Assembly (NCBI GenBank): GCA_025454675.1
Contig: JALONZ010000117.1
Location: 1 to 6,436, forward strand
Length of the DNA: 6,436 nucleotides
Origin: Anaerolineae bacterium
Lineage (GTDB): Bacteria > Chloroflexota > Anaerolineae > Aggregatilineales > Phototrophicaceae
Reading direction: 5' to 3'
Part shown: piece by piece, positions 1-6,436 of the stretch
How the letters are laid out: each line of letters starts with the position of its first letter
How positions within the stretch are numbered: position 1 is the stretch's first letter
Notes under the pieces: generated by a model
What the model was told of the DNA's origin: nothing
Seen by the model: only the letters and a program-made list of their open reading frames with translations
Databases searched by the model: none
Program-made: the position numbers and the translations under genes

Positions 1-1461
1 TGGCAATTATTACGGCGTGGACGTGTCGAATTGGTTGCCAGCACCCTTGTGTTGGGGCTTGCTATTTCAACACTTGTTATTACGACACCCGGTATCAATT
101 TATTGGTGTCGGTATTATCTATCATTGCCGCATCCACCCTGATTAGCAATTGGGTGTATGGCATTGCTGTGGGCATTATTCTTGGCTCGTATCTATTCAG
201 ACTTTTGCTCATTGTGCAACAATATGGCTTAGAAGTGCGTCCCGAAGGCGTTACGCTGGTTGGGTATTTGGCAACCTTAACCATCTTATCCATCGCCACA
301 CGCTTTTTGATTGGCACGGCACAAAATACCGCCAATGAAGCCCAACGCGCTTCGATATTGCTCCGCACAACCGCAGAAGTTTCGCAAATCACATCCAAAC
401 TGCTGGATTTGAATCAATTATTCCCGCGTGCAGTCGAATTGATTCGGGAACAATTTGGTTATTATCATGTGCAAATCTTTTTGGTGGATGAAAACCGTGA
501 ATATGCCAATTTGGTTGCCAGTACGGGCGATGTGGGGCAGATGCTCCTAGAACGCAAACATCGGCTTGCTGTGGGGTCTACCAGTGTGATTGGACGGGTA
601 ACGCAAATTGGTGATGCGGTGATTGCCAGCGATACAGACTCTAAAAATGCGCCTCATGCGCGGAACGAATTATTGCCCAATACCCGCTCGGAATTGGCGG
701 TTGCCATTACCGATGGTGAACGCATCATCGGTGCTTTGGATGTTCAAAGTACCCGACCCAGTGCCTTTGCCCCGATTGATATTCAAACGCTTGAAGTGGT
801 GGCGAATCAATTGGGTACGGCAATTCGGAATGCCCGCTTATTTGAGGCACAAGTGGCGAGCGTGCAAGAAAATAAACGCCTCTTTTTTGAATCTGAATCC
901 AACTTGCGCGAAATTCAGCGCCTGAATCGGCAATTGACGCGCAAAGTCTGGGGTGATTATTTATTAGGCAAGGGCGATTTATCGGGCGTGACACTCAATA
1001 AAGAGGATGCACAAGCACAAAAACAAGTGGAATGGACACCGCGCATGATAGAAGCCAGCCAACGTCGTCGCCCCAGCATTGGCAAAGATGCTGATAACAC
1101 CTCTGTGATTGCAGTCCCGATTGTATTGCGTGGAGAGGTCATCGGCGCGATTGAAGTACAACCATCGGCTGATATGCGCCAAGATGATTCGATTGAGGTG
1201 ATTCAGGCGGTGGCACAACGTTTGGCATTAAGTCTTGATAACGCCCGTTTATTTGAAGAAACGCAACTGAATGTGCAACAACAACAAGCCATTAACGATA
1301 TTGTGGGGCAATTCCAAACAGCGGTGAACGTGGATGAATTGCTTCAAATGACGCTTACTGAAGTTGGGCAATTGTTGGATATTAAACAAGGGTCTATTCG
1401 CTTAGGGAGTGGGCTTGTGGGGTCATCTGATGGTCTAAATGGCAATGGGAAGGTGAAATAA
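1..1461 (+). CDS. Multi-pass membrane GAF-domain sensor protein, 5'-truncated, no output domain
   Basis: The frame is open from base 1, so the gene starts upstream. The TTG at base 31 lies inside a loop (LLRRGRVEL) between membrane segments and is not a credible start. Counting residues from base 1: four hydrophobic helices at about 11-28, 31-49, 53-72 and 83-105; a signalling helix at about 106-130; a canonical GAF domain at about 125-280 (QIFLVD at 158-163, ASTG at 173, HRLAVGSTSVIG at 187-198, NELLPNTRSELAV at 222-234, IIGALDVQS at 242-250); a coiled coil at about 280-316; a degenerate GAF-like module at 317-420 that opens with W317-x-x-Y320 and closes NARLFEE; then a helix-helix-strand tail ending at RLG, about 469, and a Gly/Ser-rich end. 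The complete neighbour has six helices, so probably about two are missing. The GAF has no NKFDE cyclic-nucleotide motif and no recognisable chromophore cysteine, so the ligand is unknown. No kinase, cyclase or phosphatase domain follows. The likely role is inner-membrane signal sensing. TAA overlaps the next ATG by one base. Confidence 0.88.
   Translation, partial: WQLLRRGRVELVASTLVLGLAISTLVITTPGINLLVSVLSIIAASTLISNWVYGIAVGIILGSYLFRLLLIVQQYGLEVRPEGVTLVGYLATLTILSIATRFLIGTAQNTANEAQRASILLRTTAEVSQITSKLLDLNQLFPRAVELIREQFGYYHVQIFLVDENREYANLVASTGDVGQMLLERKHRLAVGSTSVIGRVTQIGDAVIASDTDSKNAPHARNELLPNTRSELAVAITDGERIIGALDVQSTRPSAFAPIDIQTLEVVANQLGTAIRNARLFEAQVASVQENKRLFFESESNLREIQRLNRQLTRKVWGDYLLGKGDLSGVTLNKEDAQAQKQVEWTPRMIEASQRRRPSIGKDADNTSVIAVPIVLRGEVIGAIEVQPSADMRQDDSIEVIQAVAQRLALSLDNARLFEETQLNVQQQQAINDIVGQFQTAVNVDELLQMTLTEVGQLLDIKQGSIRLGSGLVGSSDGLNGNGKVK
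471..491 (+). repeat. Copy 1 of a 21-base exact repeat inside the GAF domain coding region
   Basis: These 21 bases, encoding QIFLVD plus two bases, recur exactly at 2153-2173 in the next gene, in the same reading frame and at the equivalent place in the first GAF domain. The third gene has the same protein motif (QIFLID) at about 4465-4482 but with different codons. This is a mark of paralogy between the genes, not an independent element. Confidence 0.7.
1447..1455 (+). promoter_or_regulatory. Ribosome binding site for the second sensor gene
   Basis: GGGAAGGTG lies inside the last codons of the upstream gene, five bases before the ATG at 1461. It resembles a Shine-Dalgarno sequence and supports that start. 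The stop and start share one base (TAATG), an arrangement usually associated with translational coupling. Confidence 0.65.
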
Positions 1462-3176
1462 TGCAAAATTCGCGTCAATTGCCCTTGGGCTTGGGCTTAC
1501 GATATACCTATTCAAATGCGTTTGAGCGTCAGCGTGCCATCAGTTTATTATATCTGATGTTGATAGTTGGCATTGGCACAATCGCGTTGCTGGTGGTGAA
1601 TGTTGCCTCGGCGGTGTCGAATCGGATTGCGTTTCAACCGCGTGATTATATGCCGATTGGACTGCTGTTTTTTGCCATTGTTGTCACGTACCTCATTCAG
1701 AATGGGAAATTGGTTTGGGGCGCACGCGCAGTTGTTGTTGTTTCATTTGTCGCGCTCATCATCGTTCAAGAAGCCTCATCAGTATTAACATGGGCAACTG
1801 TGAATGCCCTCGTAATCATTGGCGCGGGATTGCTCCTCAATCGGTTATCATTCATCATCGTCAGTGGACTGTTAGTGCTAAATCTCATCCGCGTGCCTGT
1901 TTCAGATGGGCTATCCTTTGCCGATGCGTTGGCGCAGGGGTATGGCACAGCCTTCATTTTGATGATTATCATGTTCATCTTTTTGTTGTTATTTAGCATC
2001 TTATTTGAAGAATCTATTCGCAGAGAAGTTGAGGGTAGCGAACAGTTATCAACTGTCGGTCATTTTTTGCGCTTTATCTCGCGCAAAGATGAAGAACAAG
2101 CATTTGCATCGGTGATTCAGTTCGTCCGCAAAGATTTGCGCTATAATTTTTCGCAAATCTTTTTGGTGGATGATGATAGTGGGTTGCTCGCGGCGCGTAT
2201 CCGTTCTGGGATAGGTGTGGATGCCGAAATTATAAAAACCGATGTTCGCGTTAGCGATTCAAGCGCCCTCACCCAAGCCTTACGCACCAAAACACCCATA
2301 TTTGTGACCAATCGTGAATCAGAATTTCGGCGTGACCACTTTTTGCCATCCACAAAATTTGGGGTGGCGCTACCCGTCATTGTCCGAGATGATGTGGTCG
2401 CCATATTGGATGTTCAAGACGCTTTTGGGCGGTTTAGTCGGATGCGAATGCGCTCCCTTGAATTATTGGCAGAGGGGCTAAGTATCGTGTTGGAAAATAC
2501 GATGACCGTGAACGCCTTGCGTTTGGTGTTGAATGACCAAAGTGCCACACTCGAAAATTTGCGCCACCAATTGCGTGAATATAAACAATATGAAAAGCAA
2601 GTTGTGGGTGGTGTTTGGGATGAATATTTGCAAGGGCGCGGTTATGAGGCAATTGGTTTCGACTTGAATAAATCTGAGGCTGGCGCATCCAATATTACCG
2701 CCTCGTTTGATTTGCCAGATGACCTTGCCGAAACACTGGAAAAGCGAGAAGTTCATGTCGAATTGGGCGCAGAGGGTAATTTGGTGTATGTGCCTATTTT
2801 GCTTCGTGGGGAAGTGTTGGGGGCGTTGCGGTTTGTATTGCCTGCTAATTCACCGCCATCAGAACGCCAAATTGACCTGATTCAAAATGTGGTTGACCGC
2901 TTGGCATTGGCATTAGAAAATAAACGTCTGTTTGAACAAAGTCGCACCCAAGCCTTGCGGGAACGCAAAGCCAACGAAGTCGTGCGGGAACTCATTGGTG
3001 CGACAGAAGTGCGCGATGTGTTATCGTTGGCGGCGCAAATGTTTAATGATGCGCTCGGCGCGATTCATACCCATATTCAACTTCAGCCCGATGCCATGAA
3101 ATTGCAATCCACACTCACCAGTGAAGTACCGCCTGTTTCGTCAGATACTACGATGGGGGATTCAACACATGCGTAA
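1461..3176 (+). CDS. Six-helix membrane GAF-domain sensor protein without output domain
   Basis: Complete protein of 571 residues. A basic cytoplasmic N-terminus of about 27 residues precedes six predicted transmembrane helices at about 28-50, 63-80, 86-103, 110-127, 129-143 and 162-183. A connecting helix leads into a GAF domain at about 205-346 (QIFLVD at 232-237, ALPVIVRDDVVAILDVQD at 303-320). The middle of this GAF is diverged: the HRL.VG..SVIG block of the two neighbours is replaced by a DVRVSDSSALTQAL stretch. A coiled coil (about 347-385) is followed by a second, degenerate GAF-like module that starts at W386-x-x-Y389 and contains VPILLRGEVLGAL (443-455) and NKRLFEQ (487-493). The tail to about 542 aligns without gaps to both neighbouring proteins and is followed by 29 low-complexity residues. 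No HAMP, kinase or cyclase motifs are visible. The protein is a paralogue of both flanking genes and probably a membrane-embedded sensor subunit of the same complex or pathway; the stimulus is unknown. Its end overlaps the next gene by eight bases. Confidence 0.9.
   Translation: MQNSRQLPLGLGLRYTYSNAFERQRAISLLYLMLIVGIGTIALLVVNVASAVSNRIAFQPRDYMPIGLLFFAIVVTYLIQNGKLVWGARAVVVVSFVALIIVQEASSVLTWATVNALVIIGAGLLLNRLSFIIVSGLLVLNLIRVPVSDGLSFADALAQGYGTAFILMIIMFIFLLLFSILFEESIRREVEGSEQLSTVGHFLRFISRKDEEQAFASVIQFVRKDLRYNFSQIFLVDDDSGLLAARIRSGIGVDAEIIKTDVRVSDSSALTQALRTKTPIFVTNRESEFRRDHFLPSTKFGVALPVIVRDDVVAILDVQDAFGRFSRMRMRSLELLAEGLSIVLENTMTVNALRLVLNDQSATLENLRHQLREYKQYEKQVVGGVWDEYLQGRGYEAIGFDLNKSEAGASNITASFDLPDDLAETLEKREVHVELGAEGNLVYVPILLRGEVLGALRFVLPANSPPSERQIDLIQNVVDRLALALENKRLFEQSRTQALRERKANEVVRELIGATEVRDVLSLAAQMFNDALGAIHTHIQLQPDAMKLQSTLTSEVPPVSSDTTMGDSTHA
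2153..2173 (+). repeat. Copy 2 of the 21-base exact repeat inside the GAF domain coding region
   Basis: Exact copy of bases 471-491. It is notable because the surrounding GAF domain in this gene is the most diverged of the three, while this short stretch keeps identical codons to the first gene. Confidence 0.7.
3155..3160 (+). promoter_or_regulatory. Ribosome binding site that decides the start of the third sensor gene
   Basis: GGGGGA sits eight bases before the ATG at 3169. An alternative in-frame GTG at 3121 would add 16 residues and a 56-base overlap, but no purine-rich ribosome site precedes it (the upstream bases are ATCCACACTCACCA). The ATG at 3169 also gives the usual short basic cytoplasmic leader before the first transmembrane helix, so it is preferred. 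Confidence 0.6.
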
Positions 3177-5469
3177 CTTGGTGCAACGAATTTCGTCACA
3201 AATTCCATTGTGGGGGCGGTTGGCAATTGTTATTTTTATTGCGATTACCATTCCAACAGTGATTGCTTTCGTCTTGATTGAGCGTGAATTGCGCGTGACC
3301 GACCTTGATAACCTGCGGAGTTATATCACCTTTCAAGGGCTAGAACGGCGCGATGATGTGAATGCCTTTTTCAATGCGACCACACTCGCTATGTCCGATT
3401 TTGCCAATGATTCGAGTAATCGCAACTTTCTTATCCGTTTGATGGGGTTTAATAGCTCAACACAAAGTGTTTTGGACGGGTTGGTTCAAGCCATTGATTC
3501 CAATTTGACCGAAACAGGTTTGTTCACCCAAGTCGAATTGATGGACATGGATGGGATTGTTTTATTGAGCAATACCAACTTTGTGCGGGGGCAACGGGTG
3601 CCAGTCGTGCCACTTGGGACGGATAAATCCGGTGATTTAGCCTATCAGACGGCGCAAAATGCCAGTTTAACCAATCGTGAATCGAGCCTAATTGCGATTA
3701 GTGTTGCGGATAACCCACAAGTTCAAATTGTGTATATGATTAGCAATGTTGAAGGCGCGTTGGGTTATATCGTTGGGACGATTAATGTTCAAACTGGGTT
3801 ATTGCCACGCATGTTTGCCGAAGCAGGTTTTATTGAATCCAATAGCTATTTGGCAACCAGCGATGGGGCAGTCATCACCCAAGCAGATTATTTTCAACAA
3901 GCCCTACAATCTGCTCAAGTGAGTCCCATTTTGGATGCGTTGGTACAAGATAGCGGTACACAAGTTTATCGGATTGGGGATGCTTCTTATGTGGCGCATT
4001 ATACCCCCATCGAAAATACGCCGTTTGCGCTCATCACCGAAACACCGTTACAAGTCTCGTTTGCCCAAAACCTGCAAAATGTCATTTTGCAATTTCCGCT
4101 CATCATTTTTGCGTTATTTGTTTTGTGGCTCATCCTAACAATCCTGACCAATTTGTCTTTGGCGCAACCGCTTCAAGAATTGGCGCAAGTGACTCAGGCT
4201 GTTTCTGAGGGTAATTATGAGATGCCCATTTCATCGCTACAACGCAATGATGATATTGGCATCCTTGCGCGGACAATTGCCAACACCCGCGAGCAAATCC
4301 AGACCTTGTTAAGCGACCTGCAAACACGTATTCAAGTGCGTGTGCGCGATTTGCAAGCCACCCAAGAGGTGAGCCGGTTTGCGGCAACCCAACGCGAACC
4401 GCAAGCCCTGATGGATAAAGTTGTAGACCTCATCAGCCATTCCTTTCCCAATATTTATCATGCCCAAATTTTTTTGATTGATGATGCGGGCATCTTTGCC
4501 ATTTTGCGGGCGAGTACAGGTGAGGCGGGGCGCAATTTATTGGCGCGTGGGCATCGTTTACAAGTGGGAAGCCAAAGTGTGATTGGGCGCTGTACCGATG
4601 AAGCACGGGTGGTTATCGCCAGAGATACCTTAGAGAGCGATGTGCATCGCAAAAATGAATTTTTATTGGAAACCCGCGCAGAGTTGGCGATTCCGCTTAA
4701 GGTTGGCGATAAAATCATCGGCGCGTTGGATGTGCAAAGTAAATTTAGAGATAGCTTTAACGAAGAACAAGTCAATATTTTGCAAACAATGGCAGACCAA
4801 ATCGCCATCGCCATCGAAAACACACGCCTCTATCAAGAATCGTTGCGCCGTTTGGAAGAACTGACCATCAGCAATCGGGTTGCAACCCGCGCCACTTGGG
4901 TGGAGTATATGAATTATCGGCGTGAAGCCACGCTTTCCAGCCAATTTAGCATCGGCACGCCTGTTAAATCGAATCAAACCTTGCGTGAATCGGTATTGAC
5001 ACAAGGCATTGCAATTATTGGTCAAAAAACAGACTACAATACCATCCCATTTGCCGTGCCGATTCAGTTGCGTGGTCAAACATTGGGCGCGGTCGAATGG
5101 GAATTTCCTGCAAGCGATTTTAGCCAAGAAAAGGTACAATTAGCGATGGAGTTGGTTGGACGGTTGGCGTTAAGTTTGGATAATGCGCGTTTATTTGAAG
5201 AAAGCCAACGCGCCATTGAACGGGAACGCTTGGTGAATGATATTGCCGCAAAATTGACCACCCAAACCGAAATTGATGCTATTTTACAAACGGCTGTGCG
5301 CGAAGTTGGTCAGGCGTTACGTGTGCCGATGGTCAGCATCAATTTAGCACTCACCAAAGCGGCGGGCGAGACCAGTGAAATCGCGCCAATCCGCCGTACT
5401 GTTACCAGCAAGTTACCACAAATTCTTCTTGATGACGATGATTCGTCCGCTAACGGACATTCGGAGTAG
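3169..5469 (+). CDS. Cache-HAMP-GAF membrane sensor protein without output domain
   Basis: Complete protein of 766 residues from the ATG at 3169. Domains in order: short basic leader; transmembrane helix 1 at about 17-37; an extracellular region at about 38-305 that looks like a double Cache domain (a long N-terminal helix, then VELMDMDGIVLLSN at 122-135, LGYIVGTINVQTG at 198-210, and a membrane-proximal half around SYLATSDGAVI at 226-236 and YVAHYTPIENTPFALITE at 274-291); transmembrane helix 2 at about 307-328; HAMP at about 329-381 (P334, and DDIGIL at 361-366); a helical linker; a canonical GAF at about 410-555 (ASTG at 448, HRLQVGSQSVIG at 462-473, IIGALDVQS at 516-524); a short coiled coil; a W577-x-x-Y580 degenerate GAF-like module ending NARLFEE (672-678); and the shared tail to about 727, then an acidic end. 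Cache domains usually bind small extracellular ligands, and HAMP relays the signal inward. The usual next domain, a kinase, cyclase or methyl-accepting region, is absent. The cytoplasmic half closely resembles that of the first gene, so the two share a chassis with different inputs. Confidence 0.9.
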   Translation: MRNLVQRISSQIPLWGRLAIVIFIAITIPTVIAFVLIERELRVTDLDNLRSYITFQGLERRDDVNAFFNATTLAMSDFANDSSNRNFLIRLMGFNSSTQSVLDGLVQAIDSNLTETGLFTQVELMDMDGIVLLSNTNFVRGQRVPVVPLGTDKSGDLAYQTAQNASLTNRESSLIAISVADNPQVQIVYMISNVEGALGYIVGTINVQTGLLPRMFAEAGFIESNSYLATSDGAVITQADYFQQALQSAQVSPILDALVQDSGTQVYRIGDASYVAHYTPIENTPFALITETPLQVSFAQNLQNVILQFPLIIFALFVLWLILTILTNLSLAQPLQELAQVTQAVSEGNYEMPISSLQRNDDIGILARTIANTREQIQTLLSDLQTRIQVRVRDLQATQEVSRFAATQREPQALMDKVVDLISHSFPNIYHAQIFLIDDAGIFAILRASTGEAGRNLLARGHRLQVGSQSVIGRCTDEARVVIARDTLESDVHRKNEFLLETRAELAIPLKVGDKIIGALDVQSKFRDSFNEEQVNILQTMADQIAIAIENTRLYQESLRRLEELTISNRVATRATWVEYMNYRREATLSSQFSIGTPVKSNQTLRESVLTQGIAIIGQKTDYNTIPFAVPIQLRGQTLGAVEWEFPASDFSQEKVQLAMELVGRLALSLDNARLFEESQRAIERERLVNDIAAKLTTQTEIDAILQTAVREVGQALRVPMVSINLALTKAAGETSEIAPIRRTVTSKLPQILLDDDDSSANGHSE

Positions 5470-5474
5470 GGTGG
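5468..5474 (+). promoter_or_regulatory. Ribosome binding site for the fourth gene
   Basis: AGGGTGG overlaps the TAG stop of the upstream gene and lies seven bases before the ATG at 5482. It is a moderate Shine-Dalgarno match. The whole gap between the two genes is 12 bases, too short for a separate promoter or terminator, so this gene should belong to the same transcript. Confidence 0.5.
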
Positions 5475-5481
5475 ATAGTTT

Positions 5482-6436
5482 ATGACGACCAATAGTTCTC
5501 CTAACCGACCAACCATCACCGCCACACGCCTTTCGAGTGCGTTTGGAGCATCGCCATTGCAACAGCGTGTGCTGTGGCGTATTCGGCTGATTATCCTTGT
5601 GCTTTTTATTGGTATTACGTTCTTTATTGTGTTAAGTCGCCAGAATATTAGCATTGATTTTTTTAGGCGTTTCACCGCAGGGTCATTAACGGCGCTTGAA
5701 GAAAACATTTTGGAAGATTTATCTGACCCGATTAATAGCATCACGCGGCTTGCCAACAGTTCGACCAATCGGTTATACGCGCAAGGGCTAACCCGCCTAA
5801 CGACGACTGCACAATTCAATAATACGATGAATGAACTACAAACCGATTTGTTGCGCCAATTGGATGATATTGTCAGCTTGCGCCGTAATTTTTATAATGG
5901 CGCACGCTATATCATGCGTGATGGGCGGGTGTGGGGTGAGGTGATTAACCTGCCGAATGAGACGCGCATTTCGGCAGAAACATCGCGCACGATTCCCGCC
6001 GATGACCCTTTACTTGCGGCATTACTCTTCCGCGCCCAAGCGGGTGTGCCATTCCTCAGTTTTGAACGGGTTTCTGATACTAATGTCTTAAAAATCAATA
6101 TCCCTGTTACCGCATTTGGCAATACCGCGAATATTTTAGGCTTCACCCAATTGGAAATACGATTAGATGTGTTGGATAGCGCCATCGCCGAGTTTATCGA
6201 TAGTCCGCTTGGAGCGCAAGATGGACGTGTTGTCGTTTTGGTAGATGAGCAAAACCAACTGATTGCCTCATCCGATAATTTCTCGTTTGATGCTGAAGCA
6301 TTGAATGCGTATTTAGACCGCAACGATGGCGAATTGCTCCTGAGTGGGTATGGGGATAGTGGCTATGTGATTTCTGCCGCCACACTGGATGAATATGACG
6401 GTGTTAACGCCGAGTGGCGTGTGATTATTTTTGATG
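5482..6436 (+). CDS. Membrane sensor protein with Cache-like extracellular domain, 3'-truncated
   Basis: The frame is open from ATG 5482 to the window edge: 318 complete codons plus one base, with no stop. A Ser/Thr-rich cytoplasmic leader of about 33 residues precedes one clear transmembrane helix at about 34-51. The rest reads as an extracellular sensor: a long helix (about 60-135, including ALEENILEDLSDPINSITRL at 71-90), then alternating strands and helices (ARYIMRDGRVWGEVI at 141-155, INIPVTAFGNTANILGFTQL at 205-224, a VVVLVDEQNQLIASSD stretch from about 250, and GYVISAAT near 294-301). This is the layout of a double Cache domain with PAS-like folds behind a long first helix, but no signature motif allows a firm family call. 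By analogy with the preceding gene, a second transmembrane helix, HAMP and GAF modules would be expected past the edge. Whether an output domain follows cannot be seen. The 12-base spacing and a ribosome site overlapping the previous stop place it in the same operon. The leader is longer than in the preceding gene. Confidence 0.82.
   Translation, partial: MTTNSSPNRPTITATRLSSAFGASPLQQRVLWRIRLIILVLFIGITFFIVLSRQNISIDFFRRFTAGSLTALEENILEDLSDPINSITRLANSSTNRLYAQGLTRLTTTAQFNNTMNELQTDLLRQLDDIVSLRRNFYNGARYIMRDGRVWGEVINLPNETRISAETSRTIPADDPLLAALLFRAQAGVPFLSFERVSDTNVLKINIPVTAFGNTANILGFTQLEIRLDVLDSAIAEFIDSPLGAQDGRVVVLVDEQNQLIASSDNFSFDAEALNAYLDRNDGELLLSGYGDSGYVISAATLDEYDGVNAEWRVIIFD

Noticed and set aside
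31..33. TTG as the start codon of the first gene
   Set aside because: The frame is open to base 1, the TTG lies within a loop between membrane helices, and no ribosome site precedes it; the gene almost certainly begins upstream of the window.
31..524. Repeat of TTGGTTGCCAG at 31 and 511, both encoding LVAST
   Set aside because: One copy is in a transmembrane helix and the other in the GAF core; the contexts are unrelated and the match is short, so coincidence is likely.
1407..1461. Gene 1 truncated by a frameshift that removed a kinase domain
   Set aside because: Gene 2 begins at the stop codon with its own transmembrane front end, and the same end point is found in genes 2 and 3, so the end is a family feature and not a lesion in this copy.
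3121..3168. GTG at 3121 as the start of the third gene
   Set aside because: It has no Shine-Dalgarno-like sequence upstream, gives a 56-base overlap with the previous gene and adds residues with no family support; the ATG at 3169 has GGGGGA at a proper distance.
4663..5139. Minus-strand open frame of 158 codons
   Set aside because: It lies fully inside the well-supported GAF-coding part of the third gene, and its translation shows no domain pattern.
5470..5481. Possible terminator or promoter between genes 3 and 4
   Set aside because: The gap is only 12 bases, with no inverted repeat or T-run; it holds part of a ribosome site only.
5310..5819. Minus-strand open frame of 169 codons spanning the junction of genes 3 and 4
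   Set aside because: It covers the tail of gene 3 and the transmembrane and extracellular start of gene 4, both convincing on the plus strand. It has no ribosome site that I can see and no recognisable protein features.

Overview
The window is a dense, one-directional piece of a bacterial signal-transduction operon. It holds four consecutive plus-strand genes: a 5'-truncated one, two complete ones and a 3'-truncated one. The junctions are a 1-base overlap, an 8-base overlap and a 12-base gap, so about 99% of the window is coding. There is no RNA gene, mobile element, CRISPR array, internal promoter or terminator that I can support.

The host is probably a member of the Chloroflexota (Anaerolineae-like). 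This is inference, based on the style of the GAF domains (ASTG..G..LL..HRL.VG..SVIG ... N..L..TR.ELA ... IIGALDVQS ... N.RLFEE), the W-x-x-Y module between GAF-like units, and a multi-pass membrane front end with an LRRGRVEL loop. I recall these as typical of large GAF-rich sensor families in that phylum. Base composition looks intermediate, with frequent TTG leucine codons. No species can be named.

Layout: (1) bases 1-1461, the C-terminal 486 residues of a membrane sensor with four visible transmembrane helices, a canonical GAF domain, a coiled coil, a degenerate second GAF-like module and a short conserved tail. (2) 1461-3176, a complete 571-residue paralogue with six predicted transmembrane helices and the same cytoplasmic chassis, but a diverged first GAF. 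(3) 3169-5469, a complete 766-residue paralogue whose front end is two transmembrane helices flanking a double-Cache-like extracellular domain, followed by HAMP and the same GAF / W-Y module / tail chassis. (4) 5482-6436, the first 318 residues of a fourth membrane protein with one N-terminal transmembrane helix and a Cache-like extracellular region, cut off before any cytoplasmic part.

None of the three proteins whose C-terminus is visible contains a histidine-kinase, GGDEF/EAL, PP2C phosphatase, methyl-accepting or DNA-binding output domain. All three end with a 56-residue block that aligns without gaps, followed by a short variable tail. The simplest reading is a set of output-less, co-translated sensor subunits with interchangeable input modules. 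They would act through protein-protein contacts on a partner encoded outside the window, or in the missing part of gene 4. The shared architecture is seen in the sequence; the working model is inference.
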